Shown here: in pieces, positions 45,218 through 57,078 of the stretch
Layout of the letters: each line of letters starts with the position of its first letter
How positions within the stretch are numbered: the first letter of the stretch is position 1
Origin: Cryptomeria japonica
Taxonomy: Eukaryota > Streptophyta > Pinopsida > Cupressales > Cupressaceae
Length of the DNA: 60,000 nucleotides
Reading direction: 5' to 3'
NCBI RefSeq assembly: GCF_030272615.1
Contig: NC_081405.1
Coordinates: 604,195,177-604,255,176, forward strand
Made by a program: the position numbers and the translations under genes
The notes under the pieces: model-generated
The model's input: only the letters and a program-made list of their open reading frames with translations
The model's database searches: none
Told to the model about the DNA's origin: nothing

Positions 45218-45263
45218 TACATATTCCTTTGTAATAGGAGCACTTGTTACAAAGGAATATGTA
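45218..45263. repeat. Perfect 17-bp hairpin
   Basis: The arms are tacatattcctttgtaa (45218-45234) and its exact complement ttacaaaggaatatgta (45247-45263), with a 12-base loop. It stands directly before the 358-bp tandem repeat. It could be a transcript end structure or an insertion footprint; no function can be assigned. Confidence 0.85.
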
Positions 45264-46140
45264 TGGTTCATCATCACGATGAGCTGAATGAGAAATTAGC
45301 CATGCGACAACATTCGATTGAGTGAGACTGACGATTTTTTTGCCAACCAAAAAATTGCTGCCCTAATAAAACCATAAGGCAAATTGAAAAATCGAGATAG
45401 GATTTTGTAGGGACCCCTCTCATGGCCCCGTAGGTTCAAATGGATTGTTCGCAGGTGCCACAGATTCTGAGTTAGGGCCCATCAAAGTTTGACAAATTTT
45501 AGCACTTAGGGCGCTCAAGGGACGACGTTGGTAGGGTATGACCCCAAGCGTTCGATCGAGTGAGGGGGAAAAATAGGAGTATGCGTAGGGTAATAATGCC
45601 TAACTAGACCTTTTGAAGCTAATGGTTCATCATCGCGATGAGCTAAATGAGAAATTGGCCACACAACAACATTTGATTGAGTGCGACTGACGATTTTTTT
45701 GCCAACCAAAAAATGTCTGCCCTAATAAAACCATAAGGCAACTTGAAAAACTGAGATAGGCTTTTGTAGGGACTCCTCTTGTGGCCCCGTAGGTTCAAAT
45801 GGATTGTTTGTAGGTGCCATAGATTTTTAGTTAGGGCCTGTCAAAGTTTGATAATTTTTAGCACTTAGGGCACTCAAGGGACGACTCTGGTAGGGTATGA
45901 CCCTGAGTGCTCGATTGAGTGTGGGGGAAAAATAGGAGCATGCATAGGGTAATAATGCCTAACTAGACATGTCAGAGCTAACGGTTCGTCATCACGATGA
46001 GCTGAACGATAAATTGGCCACGCGACAACATTCGATTGAGTGAAACTGACGATTTTTTCACCAACCGAAAAATTGCTGCCCTAATAAAACCCCGATCGTT
46101 CGACTGAGGTGGGGGAAAAAATAGGACCATGCATAGGGTA
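45264..46140 (+). repeat. Tandem repeat, unit about 358 bp, 2.4 copies
   Basis: Units start at about 45264, 45622 and 45981 with ggttcatcatcacgatgagc-type starts, and share cgacaacattcgattgagtg and cctaataaaaccataaggc. The third copy lacks about 200 bp in its middle, jumping from cctaataaaacc to ccgatcgttcgact. Units end tagggtaataatg. No coding frame is conserved across units. Confidence 0.9.
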
Positions 46141-46370
46141 ATAATGAATTGTATCAAGTATTGTTCATTAAATTAATTGTATTGTATTGTTCATTAAATG
46201 AATTGTATTGTTCATGAATTGTATTGTATTGTTGATTAAATGAATTGTATTGTTCATTAAATGAATTGTATTGTATTGTTCATTAAATGAATTATATTGT
46301 TCATTATACAAACAACACTTACGATGAAATGAAATGAATTGTATTGTTCATTGAATAACCATTATTAACC
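46141..46370 (+). repeat. Short tandem repeat based on ttgtattgttcattaaatga
   Basis: About ten variable copies of a unit of about 20 bp (gaattgtattgttcattaaa). It ends shortly before the AACAC target site of copia E. Confidence 0.88.
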
Positions 46371-46415
46371 ATTATTAATTATTGGAATGATGATTAAAGA
46401 TTTCCATGATAACAC

Positions 46416-47933
46416 TGTTAGTACTGATACTTAATGTAAAGTACAGATGCCATTAGCTAACAAGATGAGAGGGCGAGGGGGTGAATCATACAAACTTAAA
46501 CTTCCATAAAATCAACAGATTCAACCTCGGTAACTTATACTTCAGCAACTTAACCAAAAACTGTTAAACATGCAAACTTAAGAACACATAATCATAACAA
46601 CACTCATAACACCATATTTAACGTGGAAACCCAAATAGGAAAAAACCACTGTGAGATTTTGGACCCACTAAGAAATATACTCTTCTAGAGTATGCTCAGT
46701 TCAAAGAAAATCATGTTAAAGATTACAAACACATTGCTAGATGTGACCTGGTTAAGGGATTTCCCTCAGATCTGTTAGGATCTTCACTTTGTTAGAAGTG
46801 ACCTTGTTAAAGGATTTCAATCACTCACTTAGAATGTTACCTTGCTAGAGGGTTTACATATAAGATTGTTAAGTCTACTCGATTAAGAGATTTTCTGCAC
46901 TTACAAAATAACAGTAATAAAATCTATCTGCAACTTCACATCTAAAATGCTAAAGTAGATTCTTATTTGCTCAAAACAATCTAGTCATAGGACTTATCTT
47001 GTCCCTCTGCTGGGCTTCTACTCTATTATTCAAATAGATCTTCAAGCTTCTATGCTCGGTAATCACTATGTAGCATCCCTATGCATACACTTGCCCACAT
47101 ACATTGTTTATCAACAATTCCTTATTTATAAACAATTACTAACTGCTAAATCTCCTTGATCACATTTCACATGATCAATCTTAGTCATTAGATCTTCAAA
47201 CTTGACTAGGTTCAATGTATCCTTCCGATCTGAAAATGTTTTACCTTACCTCAGGACTTGCATTCCCATCTTGGAACTTGCATAAGGTTATTGCGGTTCA
47301 ATCTGCGTTGTAGATCTTTCTGCTTATTTTCCTTTGCCATAGATCCTTAACAAACATCATACACGGCATACCAATCATTTATACATTTCCAACTAATCAT
47401 TGTCCTTCATTAAATAATGCTTTTATCCATCCCATGTGCACTATCATAACTCGGTTGCATTTCGGTAAATACTAAACTTTACTCGGTAGACATTTCGCCT
47501 TCATTAACCGATATTGATAACCTTAGGGTTTACCGACTAGGTTCCTTAGGGTTTACCGACTAGGTTCCTTGCTCAGTTGCATAGTATAGTATTAACCTTA
47601 CAATCAACAACATATGTAGGATATCAAAACAATCTAAACATCATGATCTCATCATTGTCTAACTCGGTAATAGTTGCCCATTGAATAACTTATTCCTCCC
47701 TTTATTCATCACATTCTTTCTGTGTCTTTTACTGACATCTTAATTCTCTTCTAATCAATCTTCTTAAGATATGGCAACATCATACTGAATCAGATAATCA
47801 ATTTCTTGACATCAATGACAAAATAATGTTATAAAGATAGTTATCATCCTTCTTCAGTTATATCAATAATCTTCAACAACCTTCTCAATATCCTTATTGA
47901 ATATCAACAATCTTTCTTACTGTAATGCCAACA
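46416..47933 (-). repeat. Copia E 3' LTR
   Basis: The 1518-bp LTR is collinear with 52695-54186. It holds an internal duplication of tagggtttaccgactaggttcctt (seen twice at about 47523-47570) that the other LTR lacks; this accounts for most of the length difference. CTCGGT words recur throughout. Confidence 0.94.
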
Positions 47934-47950
47934 ATCTCCCCCTTTGGCAT
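47934..47950 (-). promoter_or_regulatory. Copia E polypurine tract
   Basis: On the minus strand atgccaaagggggagat directly precedes the LTR start TGTTGGCATT, as in copia A and B. Confidence 0.86.
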
Positions 47951-48549
47951 TGATGGCAAAACCAACAATTAAATGGTAATACCAACAAGATATTCAAATT
48001 TATTCGGTTTTAGATTGCTGTTAGACTTCTCCTTTTATCCTTGATCTGTTGTCTTCTGAAGTCTTCTCCATTGTCAATAGGCTTCTGAGCTGTTGACTTG
48101 CATTTAGTCTTCTCTATTTTGCAATCTACTCCCCCTGTCATTAGTCTTTTGTTATTTCCATCATTTAGGGCGTTATCATGCAGTCAACCATTTAGTCTTT
48201 CAACCATTTAGTCTTCTCCCCCTTTGACAACAATGCCAAAAAGTAAAAGAACTAAATCATGATTTCTTCCTCTATGAAGTGATTTGCCTTGCTATATAAC
48301 ATCTCAGTCTCGGTCAAAGTAACTGGTTCTCTTCACTTTTTCCTGCACAACTTTAGGTGACCTCCTAAAGTGCATAAATCAGCATCAATCCACACATAAT
48401 ATTCTATAGATTCATCGAATTGATTCTTTCACCAAACTCGGTCAGTGAGTAGAAGATAGGGGTAGGACCCCTAGCTTGCTTCTGAGATACTCATAAGTGT
48501 CCCTTGGCAGTGGCTTTGTGAAGATGTCTGCTAATTGCTCCTTTGAACT

Positions 48550-49110
48550 GATATATTCCAGCACAACTTTCTTCTCTTAAACTTCTTCTCTGAGATAGTG
48601 ATACTTTATAGATATATGCTTTGTCTTAGAGTGCATCACTGGATTCTTTGAAATGTTAATGGCACTAGTATTATCATAGAATATAGTTACTGGCTTGGTA
48701 ACTTTCTCATTTATACCTTCCAATAGTTGTTTGATCCATGCTATATTGGTACAATTCAATGTTGCAACAACATATTCAGCTTCTACTGTAGATTGAGAAA
48801 TTCATCCTTTTTTCTTGCTAAGCCAGCTTACTAGTCTTTCTCCCAAAAACAAAGCTCCACCACTTGTGCTTTTCCTATCATCTATGTTGTCTGCCCAATC
48901 AGCATCAGTATATACTTTTAAATCAAAATTATTTCTCTTTCCATATACTAAGCCATAATTTTTCAGTGCCTCTCAGGTATCTGAAAATTCTCTTGATTGT
49001 TGTCATATGAGTTTCCTTAGGATCTGCAGAGAATCTTGCTACAATACCTACTGCATGTGCTATATCTAGTCTACTATGCACAACATATTGCAATTTTCCA
49101 ATCATAGATC
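48550..49110 (-). pseudogene. Copia E RNase H
   Basis: It contains the WLSKKKG-type link near 48815, LDIAHAVGIVARFSADPKET-like codons near 49050-49000 in broken frames, and frame 48759-48577 with NIAWIKQLLEGINEKVTKP, VTIFYDNTSAINISKNPVMH and KTKHISIKYHYLREEV. A stop follows where the polyprotein usually continues to ADIFTKPL. Confidence 0.84.
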
Positions 49111-50056
49111 AGTAAAGTGTCTCATCAATAGATGCAGATTCATCATTCTTTGAAAATTTACAGTTAGTAGTCATAGGAGTACTTACTGGTTTAGAATCCT
49201 CCATTCCAAATTTATTCAAGATTTCCTTTATGTACTTGGATTGAGTAATGAAAATCTCATCTTTCATTTGCAATATCTGTAAACCTATAAAATACTTTAT
49301 CTCACTGATTAGTGACATCTCAAATTCTTTGCATATTTTATTTCCAAAGTTCTTGCATAAGGAGTCATTACCATAAAATATAATGTCATCAATAATTATG
49401 GTTGAGATCAATATTCTATTGTCCTCATCTTTCTTCATGTGCATATTGTTGTTTTCACTTGTCCTTATAAAACCAATCTTGATTAAATAAGAGTGCAATC
49501 TTTCATACCATGCTCTAGGTGCTTATTTCAGACCATATAAAGCTTTGTTCAGTTTGCATACCTGATCTTTACTCTTGTCTTCAACAAATCCTTCAGGTTG
49601 TTCAATGAAAACTTCTTCTTCTAGTATACCATTCAAAAATGCAGATTTAACATCCATTTGATATACCTTGAAATTTTTGAAAGCAGCAGATGCCAACAAT
49701 GTTCTTACTCCCTCAAGTCTAGCCACAGGTGCAAAAGTTTCACCATAATCTATTCCTTCTTCTTGAGCATAACCTTTGCGAACTAGTCTTGCTTTGTTGT
49801 GAATGACCTCACCTTTTTCATTTAGCTTGTTTATGAAAATCCACTTGGTACCGATTACATTTTTGTCCTTTGGTCTTGGGATTAGTGTCCATGTGTCATT
49901 CTTCTTGATTTGTTCAATCTCTTTTGTCATAGCATTTACCCAATCTTCACTGTTAAATGCTTCTTTCACTATTCTTGATTCAAATTCAGAAATCAAACCT
50001 GTGTTTTGTCTCAGTTTGTTTCTTGTCATCACTAGATCATCTTTATCTCTTATAAT
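49109..50056 (-). pseudogene. Copia E reverse transcriptase
   Basis: Frame 50032-49523: [80 protein letters not shown] and LNKALYGLK, then a TAA in place of the Q of QAPRAW. Frame 49498-49109: GFIRTSENNNMHMKKDEDNR, then the active site ISTIIIDDIIFYGNDSL (IIDD instead of FVDD), LISEIKYFIGLQILQMKDEI and KEILNKFGMEDSKPVSTPM. The stop and the changed metal-binding block make it inactive. Confidence 0.92.
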
Positions 50057-51130
50057 CTAACTTGATGCATGATGTCTTTTGACATATTTGGCTAATATAG
50101 GATCGGTAGGTTCTGTATGATCTTCTTCATCACTCGATAGCTGGACATTATCTTCATTTTCTTCAGCAGCTTTCTCGGTAGTACTTCTTGGTTGAACATA
50201 AACAAATTCTTCATAATCTTCTGGTTCTTTGGAATTTACTTCATCATTTCTTTCTATAAATTCATCAATTTTCACATTTACACTTTCTACTATTTTGTTA
50301 GATGATTTGATCAAACATTTAAATGCTTTACTTCTAGAAGAATAACCAAGAAATGTTCCTTCTTCACTTTTCTGATCAAACTTTCCATTTCTGTCATCTT
50401 TGTGAACATAACATCTACTTCCAAAGATTTTAAAGCAACTTACATTAGGTTTCTTGTCATACCAGATCTCATATAGTGTCTTCATAGTTCCTTTCTTTAG
50501 TTGAACTCGGTTCAGGGTGTAAATTATAGTGCTGATTGCTTCTCTCCAAAATGTTTAAGGTACCCTCTTTTCTATCATCAAGGTTCTTGCACAATCCACA
50601 ATTGATCTATTTCTTCTCTCGGCTATCCTATTTTGCTGAGGTGTTCTCAGTGTAGATACTTGCCTCTTTATACCATGATCATTGCAGTATAAGTTAAATT
50701 CATTAGAAGTGAATTCTCCTCCTCTATCAGATCTAAGACATTTCAGTTTTCTTCCTGTTTCATTTTCAACTCTTGCCTTGTACCATTTGAACATTTGAAA
50801 AGCTTTTGATTTTTCTTTTAAAACATAACTGACATCATCCTTGAGTAATCATCCACAAATAATATGAAATATTTATCACCATAATAACTTTGAAATTTCA
50901 TAGGACCACAAAGATCAATGTGTACTAGATCTAAAATTCCTTTAGAAGTGTAGGACTTACTTGTAAAGCTTGATCTTGTCATCTTACCCATCTGGCATCC
51001 TCAGCACATAACATTCTCAAGTTTTTCAAGACTCGGTAGACCTCTTACTCAGTGCTTCTTACTTATTTTGATTAGATTATCAAAATTTACATGACAAAAC
51101 CTTTTATGCCATAACCAGGTATCATCTATC
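50057..51130 (-). pseudogene. Copia E integrase and linker
   Basis: Reading down from about 51120: a degraded zinc finger (WLWHKRFCHVNFDNLIKIS in near-frame), CAEDARWVR-type remnants, then IDLCGPMKFQSYYGDKYFIL-like codons, and frame 50794-50555 with FKWYKARVENETGRKLKCLR, SDRGGEFTSNEFNLYCNDHG and RTPQQNRIAERRNRSIVDCA. Frame 50485-50057 gives LYEIWYDKKPNVSCFKIFGS, GTFLGYSSRSKAFKCL and an acidic linker. D and E catalytic positions are kept in the second and third blocks. Confidence 0.88.
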
Positions 51131-51259
51131 TTTGCATAAAGACACTTGTTCTGAGTTGAGTCAAGATGAAATGTATTACATTTTGTTTGTGTCCCGGTAG
51201 CAGCTAACTTTCCATGCTTGTTATGAACTTTGACAATTTCTTTCTGAAATTCTATTCGG

Positions 51260-51570
51260 TATCATGGATTTTTTAGCTATGCTACACTCAACAAATTGTA
51301 TTTCAAACCTTCAACCCAGTATACATCATCACATTTAGCATTGTCAAGAAGTGTCATAGATCCTTTACCTTTCACCGGACATGGTACATCATTACCAAAT
51401 CTTACATAGCCTCCATCATAGTCTTCTAATTTAACAAACTTGTGTTTATCACCTATCATATGATGTGAGCATCCACTGTCTATGATCCAAGAATCATTAT
51501 TATTTATGTGAGATATTAGGACTTTTTCTTCATACCTTTCCTCATTAGATCCATCTTTAATAGCCACATA
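51260..51570 (-). pseudogene. Copia E protease
   Basis: Frame 51567-51277 reads NNDSWIIDSGCSHHMIGDKH, then KFVKLEDYDGGYVRFGNDVP, GSMTLLDNAKCDDVYWVEGL and KYNLLSVA. The DSG active site is intact. A frame break separates it from the gag frame at 51691. Confidence 0.88.
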
Positions 51571-51690
51571 AACAACTTCCTCAGTATCAGTTTCATCAGA
51601 TTTGTCATCGTTGGATTCCTCATCTGCTACTAGACATGTTTTTCTATCTCTCCTTCTGAAGTCTCGGTGTCCTCTGTATTGGTTATCTTT

Positions 51691-52640
51691 CTACCTGTTA
51701 TCTTGGTATTCTCTCTTTTCACTAGATTCTTTGTCAGGGTAGTTAGAAGCCATATGTCCTATTTTATCACAATTGAAACATTTTAAAGGTAGCTTTCCTT
51801 TATACTTACCTTTTCCTCTCGATAACCTTCTGGCTAATAATGCTTCAAATTCTTCTTCCTTCTTGATGTCCTCATACAGTCTATGCACTTTTTCCATGTT
51901 CATGCGAAATCTTTCACTTGCTCCACTGTGATCTCCTTCAGAGTACTTACTCATTCTATCATTGTAATCATCAAATTCACCAATATGAAAAGAACTGAAT
52001 GCATATTCTACTTTATTTACCGAAGACCCACTGTTATCAAAATTACTTAACTCAAATGCATGTAGCTTACCAAAAGTAGCATCCAAAGAAACTGGCATGT
52101 TAGGTACAGACCTCAATTCATTGATTGCAGAGACTCGAATAGCATAAGTTGGTAGAAGATTTCTCAACAACTTACTTGGTATATCCTTTTCTTCAATAGT
52201 TCCACCTGCTCCTTTAATTTAATTGACGATCTCCTTTAGTCTTGTACTGTATTGGGTTATGTTCTCACCTTCATTCATCCTCATGGATTAAAGTTGTCCT
52301 CTTAGACTATCTACTTTTTCTCTTTGAACATGTTCATCACCTCCATACACAGATGTGAGCTTAGTCCACATTTCTTTTGCATCATTGCAGCCTTCTAGAT
52401 CATTAAACTCTGAGTCGGTCAATGTTAATGTTATTTCAATCATAGCTTGAATATGTTATTGCTTTGCTTTAATCTCTTCCAAGGTCATAGGGTTGGTGCT
52501 CGGTGCAATGTAATCATTCTCCAGATAATATGTTGCGTATTCTCCAATTCCTAATAAATGTAGCTTCATCCTTTTCTGCCATGTGGAGAAACTTGACTTG
52601 TTTAGCTTCAATGCATCCCTTTTATACATCTTCGGATCTT
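51691..52640 (-). pseudogene. Copia E gag
   Basis: From about 52620: LLGIGEYATYYLENDYIAPS, MIEITLTLTDSEFNDLEGCN, MWTKLTSVYGGDEHVQREKV and SMRMNEGENITQYSTRLKEI with two stops, then frame 52170-51691: LLRNLLPTYAIRVSAINELR, LDATFGKLHAFELSNF, a linker, and the nucleocapsid knuckle CFNCDKIGHMASNYPDKE, in which the last Cys is Tyr. It is the particle protein, now broken. Confidence 0.88.
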
Positions 52641-52682
52641 TGCCTCAAGTACCTTTAAAAATTTTCTTCCAGAGTCCTTAGC

Positions 52683-52694
52683 TCTGATATCAAT
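52683..52694 (-). promoter_or_regulatory. Copia E primer binding site, one base altered
   Basis: The minus strand reads TTGATATCAGAGC next to the LTR end, one base from the canonical TGGTATCAGAGC (second G to A). It otherwise sits exactly where the Met-tRNA site is in copia A and C. Confidence 0.85.
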
Positions 52695-54186
52695 TGTTAG
52701 TACTAATACTTAATAAAAATTACAGATGCCAATAGCTAACAAGATGAGAGGGGGGGGTGAATCATACAAACTTAAACTTCCATAAAATCAACAGATTCAA
52801 CCTCGGTAACTTATACTTCAACAACTTAACCAAAAACTGTTAAACATGCAAACTTAAGAGCACATAATCATAACAACACTCATAACACCAGATTTAACAT
52901 GGAAACCCAAATAGGGAAAAACCATTGTGGGATTTCGGACCCACTAAGAAAGATACTCTTCTAGAGTATGCTCGGTTAAAAGAAAATCCTGTTAAAGATT
53001 ACAAACACATTGCTAGATGTGACCCGGTTAAGGGATTTCCTTCAGATCTATTAGGATCTTCACTTTGTTAGAAGTGACCTTGTTAAAGGATTTCAAACAC
53101 TCACTTAGAATGTTACCTTGCTAGAGGGTTTACATATAAGACTGTTAAGTCCACTTGGTTAAGAGATTTTTTGTCACTTACAAAATGACAGTAATAAAAT
53201 CTATCTGCAACTTCACATCTAAAATGCTAAAGCAGATTCTTATTTACTCAAAACAATCTAGTCATAGGACTTATCTTGTCCCTCTACTAGGCTTTCTACT
53301 CTATTATTCAAACAGGTCTTCAAGCTTCTATGCTCGGTAATCACTATGTAGCATCCCTGTGCATACACTTGCCCGCATACATTGTTTATCAACAATTCCT
53401 TATTTATAAACAATTGCTAACCGCTAAATCTCCCTGATCACATTTCCCATGATCAATCTTAGTCATCAGATCTTCAAGCTTGACTAGGTTCAATGTATCC
53501 TTCCGATCTGAAAATGTTTTACCTTACCTCGGGACTTGTATTCCCATCTTGGAACTTGGATAAGGTTATTGCAGTTCAATATGCATTGTCGATCTTTCTG
53601 CCGATTTTCCTTTGCCATAGATCCTTAACAAACTTCATACACGACATACCAATCATTTATACATTTCTAGCTAATCATTGTCCTTCATTAAATAATGCTT
53701 TTATCGATCCCATGCGCACTATCATAACTCGGTTGCAACTCAGTAAATACTAAACTTTACTCGGTAGATATTTCACCTTCATTAACTGATATTGATAACC
53801 TTATGGTTTAGCAACTAGTTTCCTTGCTCGGTTGCATAGTATAGTATTAACCTTACAATCAACAACATATGTAGGATATCAAAACAATCTAAACATCATG
53901 ATCTCATCATTGTCTAACTCGGTAATAGTTGCCCATTGAATAACTTATTCCTCCCTTTATTCATCACATTCTTTCTGTCTTTTACCGACATCTTAATTCT
54001 CTTCTAATCAATCTTCTTAAGATATGGCAACATCATACTGAATCAGATAATCAATTTCTTGACATCAATGACAAAATAATGTTATAAAGATAGTTATCAT
54101 CCTTCTTCAATTATATCAATAATCTTCAACAACCTTCTCAATATCCTTATTGAATATCAACAATCTTTCTTATAGGAATGCCAACA
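52695..54186 (-). repeat. Copia E 5' LTR
   Basis: The 1492-bp LTR begins TGTTAGTACTAATAC on the plus strand and ends GGAATGCCAACA, followed by AACAC at 54187-54191. Confidence 0.94.
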
Positions 54187-54400
54187 AACACCATGCACAT
54201 ATGAGCAACAATTTATATGATCAAATATCAACTTCTGTATATATAAAAATGTCAAATGATTACAAATGTACATCCATACACAAATATGGCATAAACGCCA
54301 ACTAAAACAAAATGTATGTCTAAATACGTGAATGTATGTCCATATACAAAATATACATGCCAAATAGACATGTAAGCATCCCAAAACTATCTATAACATC

Positions 54401-56326
54401 CTAAGCTGCTAATGGATCATCAAAATCGATCCTCTTCACCACAATGCTCGACTCTAGAGGATCCTGCACAAGAAAAACAAACCATGATTAATATTAGTTA
54501 TATTATATAATTCACATTCAAAAAGTTAACATAATAATGAACTATAATTGAACTATTCATGTTTACCTCATCTCCACGTTTTCTCTTCATCTTTGCAGGA
54601 CTCTTGATGTATCTCTTTGGTAGAGGAGGTATGTTTTGAATATTTTCATACATAACCTACATATGTTCAAAAACATGACATTGATACAAGTTAGCATATA
54701 ACTGTCACTGATAATAACAAATTATATCTACTAATCACAAAATAAAATAAGCACACATCTACTCAAGGCATCTCTTCTTCTTCTTCATGTATACTGGGTG
54801 TAATCATCAAGGATGTGAAGCCAAGAATTCTTTGTATATATACACAACAAGTATATGAAACTATCAATCTATGTCTAGACATGTATAATCACTATAAGTT
54901 ATTTAAACTATTCATTCAATCATATTTGCATTCAATTACATTTCCCTTGTCTCCAACTGCACTACCAAATCCTAAATCATACTGCCTCGCACTCGTGCTG
55001 CTTGTGCCCTACAAGAGTAAAAAAAGATATACATGCAAGTTACTACATAATCTAATTAATACCAATATAAATGATGAGCATGTATGTACAATAAAATACA
55101 AACAACTAGGTGCAATAATATATGTACCATCAAGCTATCAATGCCAAATGAAATGGTCAACAAGGTGCCCTCCTGAATCTGTCTCAACTCCTCCTTGGTC
55201 ATCAACTGTTAAATAGACCATGTAAATAAAAATTAGTACTACTTAATATTATCTAGATTATAAATATTCATTTAAAATATAACATGAGCTATGAAAATAC
55301 AAATCTTACCACTACATCATCAATGTATGATGACGATGCCTCCTCGCCTCTAGCATGTGAGGACTCCCAAGGGTATCCTCCAGTCTATGTAATAATATCT
55401 GGTGCATCATGCACCTCATGCACCTCATAATCTGCATTGTCCACAGGAGGATCAACAGGTTGTCCAACTGGACCCAAGCATACGTGCCCACACATGACAC
55501 AACTATGGGGCACACAAATGTGTGGAGCCGATGATGACATGTCAGCGCCACTAGATGCACTACTACCATCAAGAGTAGGCTGAGCTACTGACCTAGCCTG
55601 AGAAACCAAAAGGCTGCTCAAAGAGTGAACAACCGATATGGTCCGTGAAGCCACCTCACAAATGATATCAGGATGCTGCACTGCAGGTGCGGGATCAATA
55701 GGATGAGGGGGGACATATGGGCCCTGAACTACTCTGACTACCCTAGGTCTATTTTGGGGCATACCTAAACCTAAACCTTGGAAAGGTTGGATGTCAAAGT
55801 AGTTAACATGTTTGCATAAAACAAACTCAGTATACAATCTTTTTATGAAATAGAAGGGGACATCAAGATTGTTGTTGGGTGGTTTGTCAAAAACCATCCA
55901 CCAACGATCCTAAAATTTTTTCACAATACCATCATTTGTGCACCATTTAATAGAAAGTTTTTTTGGGGGGGGATCTACGGGTTGACCAGTGCAGGGATTC
56001 ACAAACAATGAGGCAATATTGGCTTTGTATATCTCGAGATCCTTGATATTTTTATACCATAAGCCATCTGCATATTTTTCCCTCATATAATCTAGCCACA
56101 AAAGGGCAGAATTGTGTTCCTTAGTCATGGTTTCCATACTCTTTATGATCGACATTAGAGGATCAAATATTGGGTTTAGACGAGGGATCCTATGATATAC
56201 TTTTGCAATCCCCCTCAATTCATTCAAATTTTGTGCAATCAAATCCTGAATTGAGGGGGGGTTTGGCAAAGGAGGGTTTGGTTGTTGCAGTTGTGGTTGA
56301 TCAATGTTTTCATTGTTATCCCCCAT
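54401..56326 (-). CDS. Unrecognised multi-exon gene carried by the large transposon
   Basis: Exon 1 (56326-55310) starts MGDNNENIDQPQLQQPNPPL and contains YADGLWYKNIKDLEIYKA, KKLSIKWCTNDGIVKKF, DRWWMVFDKPPNNNLDVPFY and FIKRLYTEFVLCKHVNYF, with two in-frame TAG codons (55910-55912, 55385-55387). It ends at a gtaag donor. Exon 2 (55205-55128) keeps phase and reads LMTKEELRQIQEGTLL; an exon from 55008 reads GTSSTSARQYDLGFGSAVGD; a short acidic HEEEEEMP exon lies near 54800; the exon at 54656-54567 reads YENIQNIPPLPKRYIKSPAK with a basic MKRKRG tail (likely nuclear signal); the last (54463-54401) ends DFDDPLAA and TAG. Exon ends fit GT/AG rules. It converges with the transposase, so an accessory DNA-binding protein is a guess. 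Confidence 0.6.
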
Positions 56327-56690
56327 TTTTAACCTAATTGAATGTAAACAATTAAATTTAGTTAATAAATTTAAACAATTAGGTATTTGATTTTAAAAAA
56401 CCTAGTTTTCATGAAAAAACCATATTTTCAATGAAAAATCAAATAAACACTAACAAAAAATACAAAAAATGAATGAAAATGATTGAAAACAATAAAATTG
56501 TTAACTTTCAATCTAGTTTTTAGCAATTTTTGGCCAAAACACCAGATATGGGGTGCACCGGATATCGGATTTTTATAAAATCGCGCAGCCCGTGAGTTAA
56601 AAATGACTCACGGGCTGTCACTGTCGAAATATATTTGTCTCAGAAAATCGGATATCCAATAAAATCAAATATCCGATTTTTATACTTAGA
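56327..56690. promoter_or_regulatory. Upstream region of the multi-exon gene with ATCGGATATCC motifs
   Basis: It contains caccggatatcggattttta (56557) and aatcggatatccaataaaat followed by caaatatccgatttttat (56645-56682), forms of the same palindromic motif found near the other end of the transposon. A 14-bp inverted repeat, agcccgtgagt and actcacgggct, lies at 56587-56619. Confidence 0.55.
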
Positions 56691-57078
56691 TTATTTTAAA
56701 ATAACATATATAATATAATAATATATTATATAATATATTATTATATTATAATACGTATTGTATTATATTATAAAATATAATTATACATTATATAATATAT
56801 AGTATAATATAATAATATATTATATAATACATATTATATAATTTATATTATATTATATTATATAATATAATAATATATTATATATATTATATAATATACT
56901 ATTATATTATAATATAATATTATATAATATATATAATATAATATAATATTATATTATTATATTATATAATATATATAATATAATATAATATTATATTATT
57001 ATATTATATAATATATTATTATATTGTATAATAATATATTATATATTATATAATATGTAATATATAATTTATTTTTTA
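56691..57078. repeat. AT-only low-complexity tract
   Basis: About 390 bp of tataata/atatatta permutations with tandem units such as ataatataatattatattat. It has strong self-complementarity, as expected for AT repeats, and no other signal. Confidence 0.92.

Larger units (their letters stand above)
46416..54186 (-). mobile_element. Copia E: full-length Ty1/copia retrotransposon inside the large transposon
   Basis: LTRs 46416-47933 and 52695-54186 begin TGTTAGTACT on the plus strand and end GCCAACA. The target duplication is AACAC (46411-46415 and 54187-54191). On the minus strand the order is primer site, gag, protease, integrase, reverse transcriptase, RNase H, polypurine tract. The two LTRs are very similar by eye, so this is one of the younger insertions here. 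The frames still contain several stops. Confidence 0.96.
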
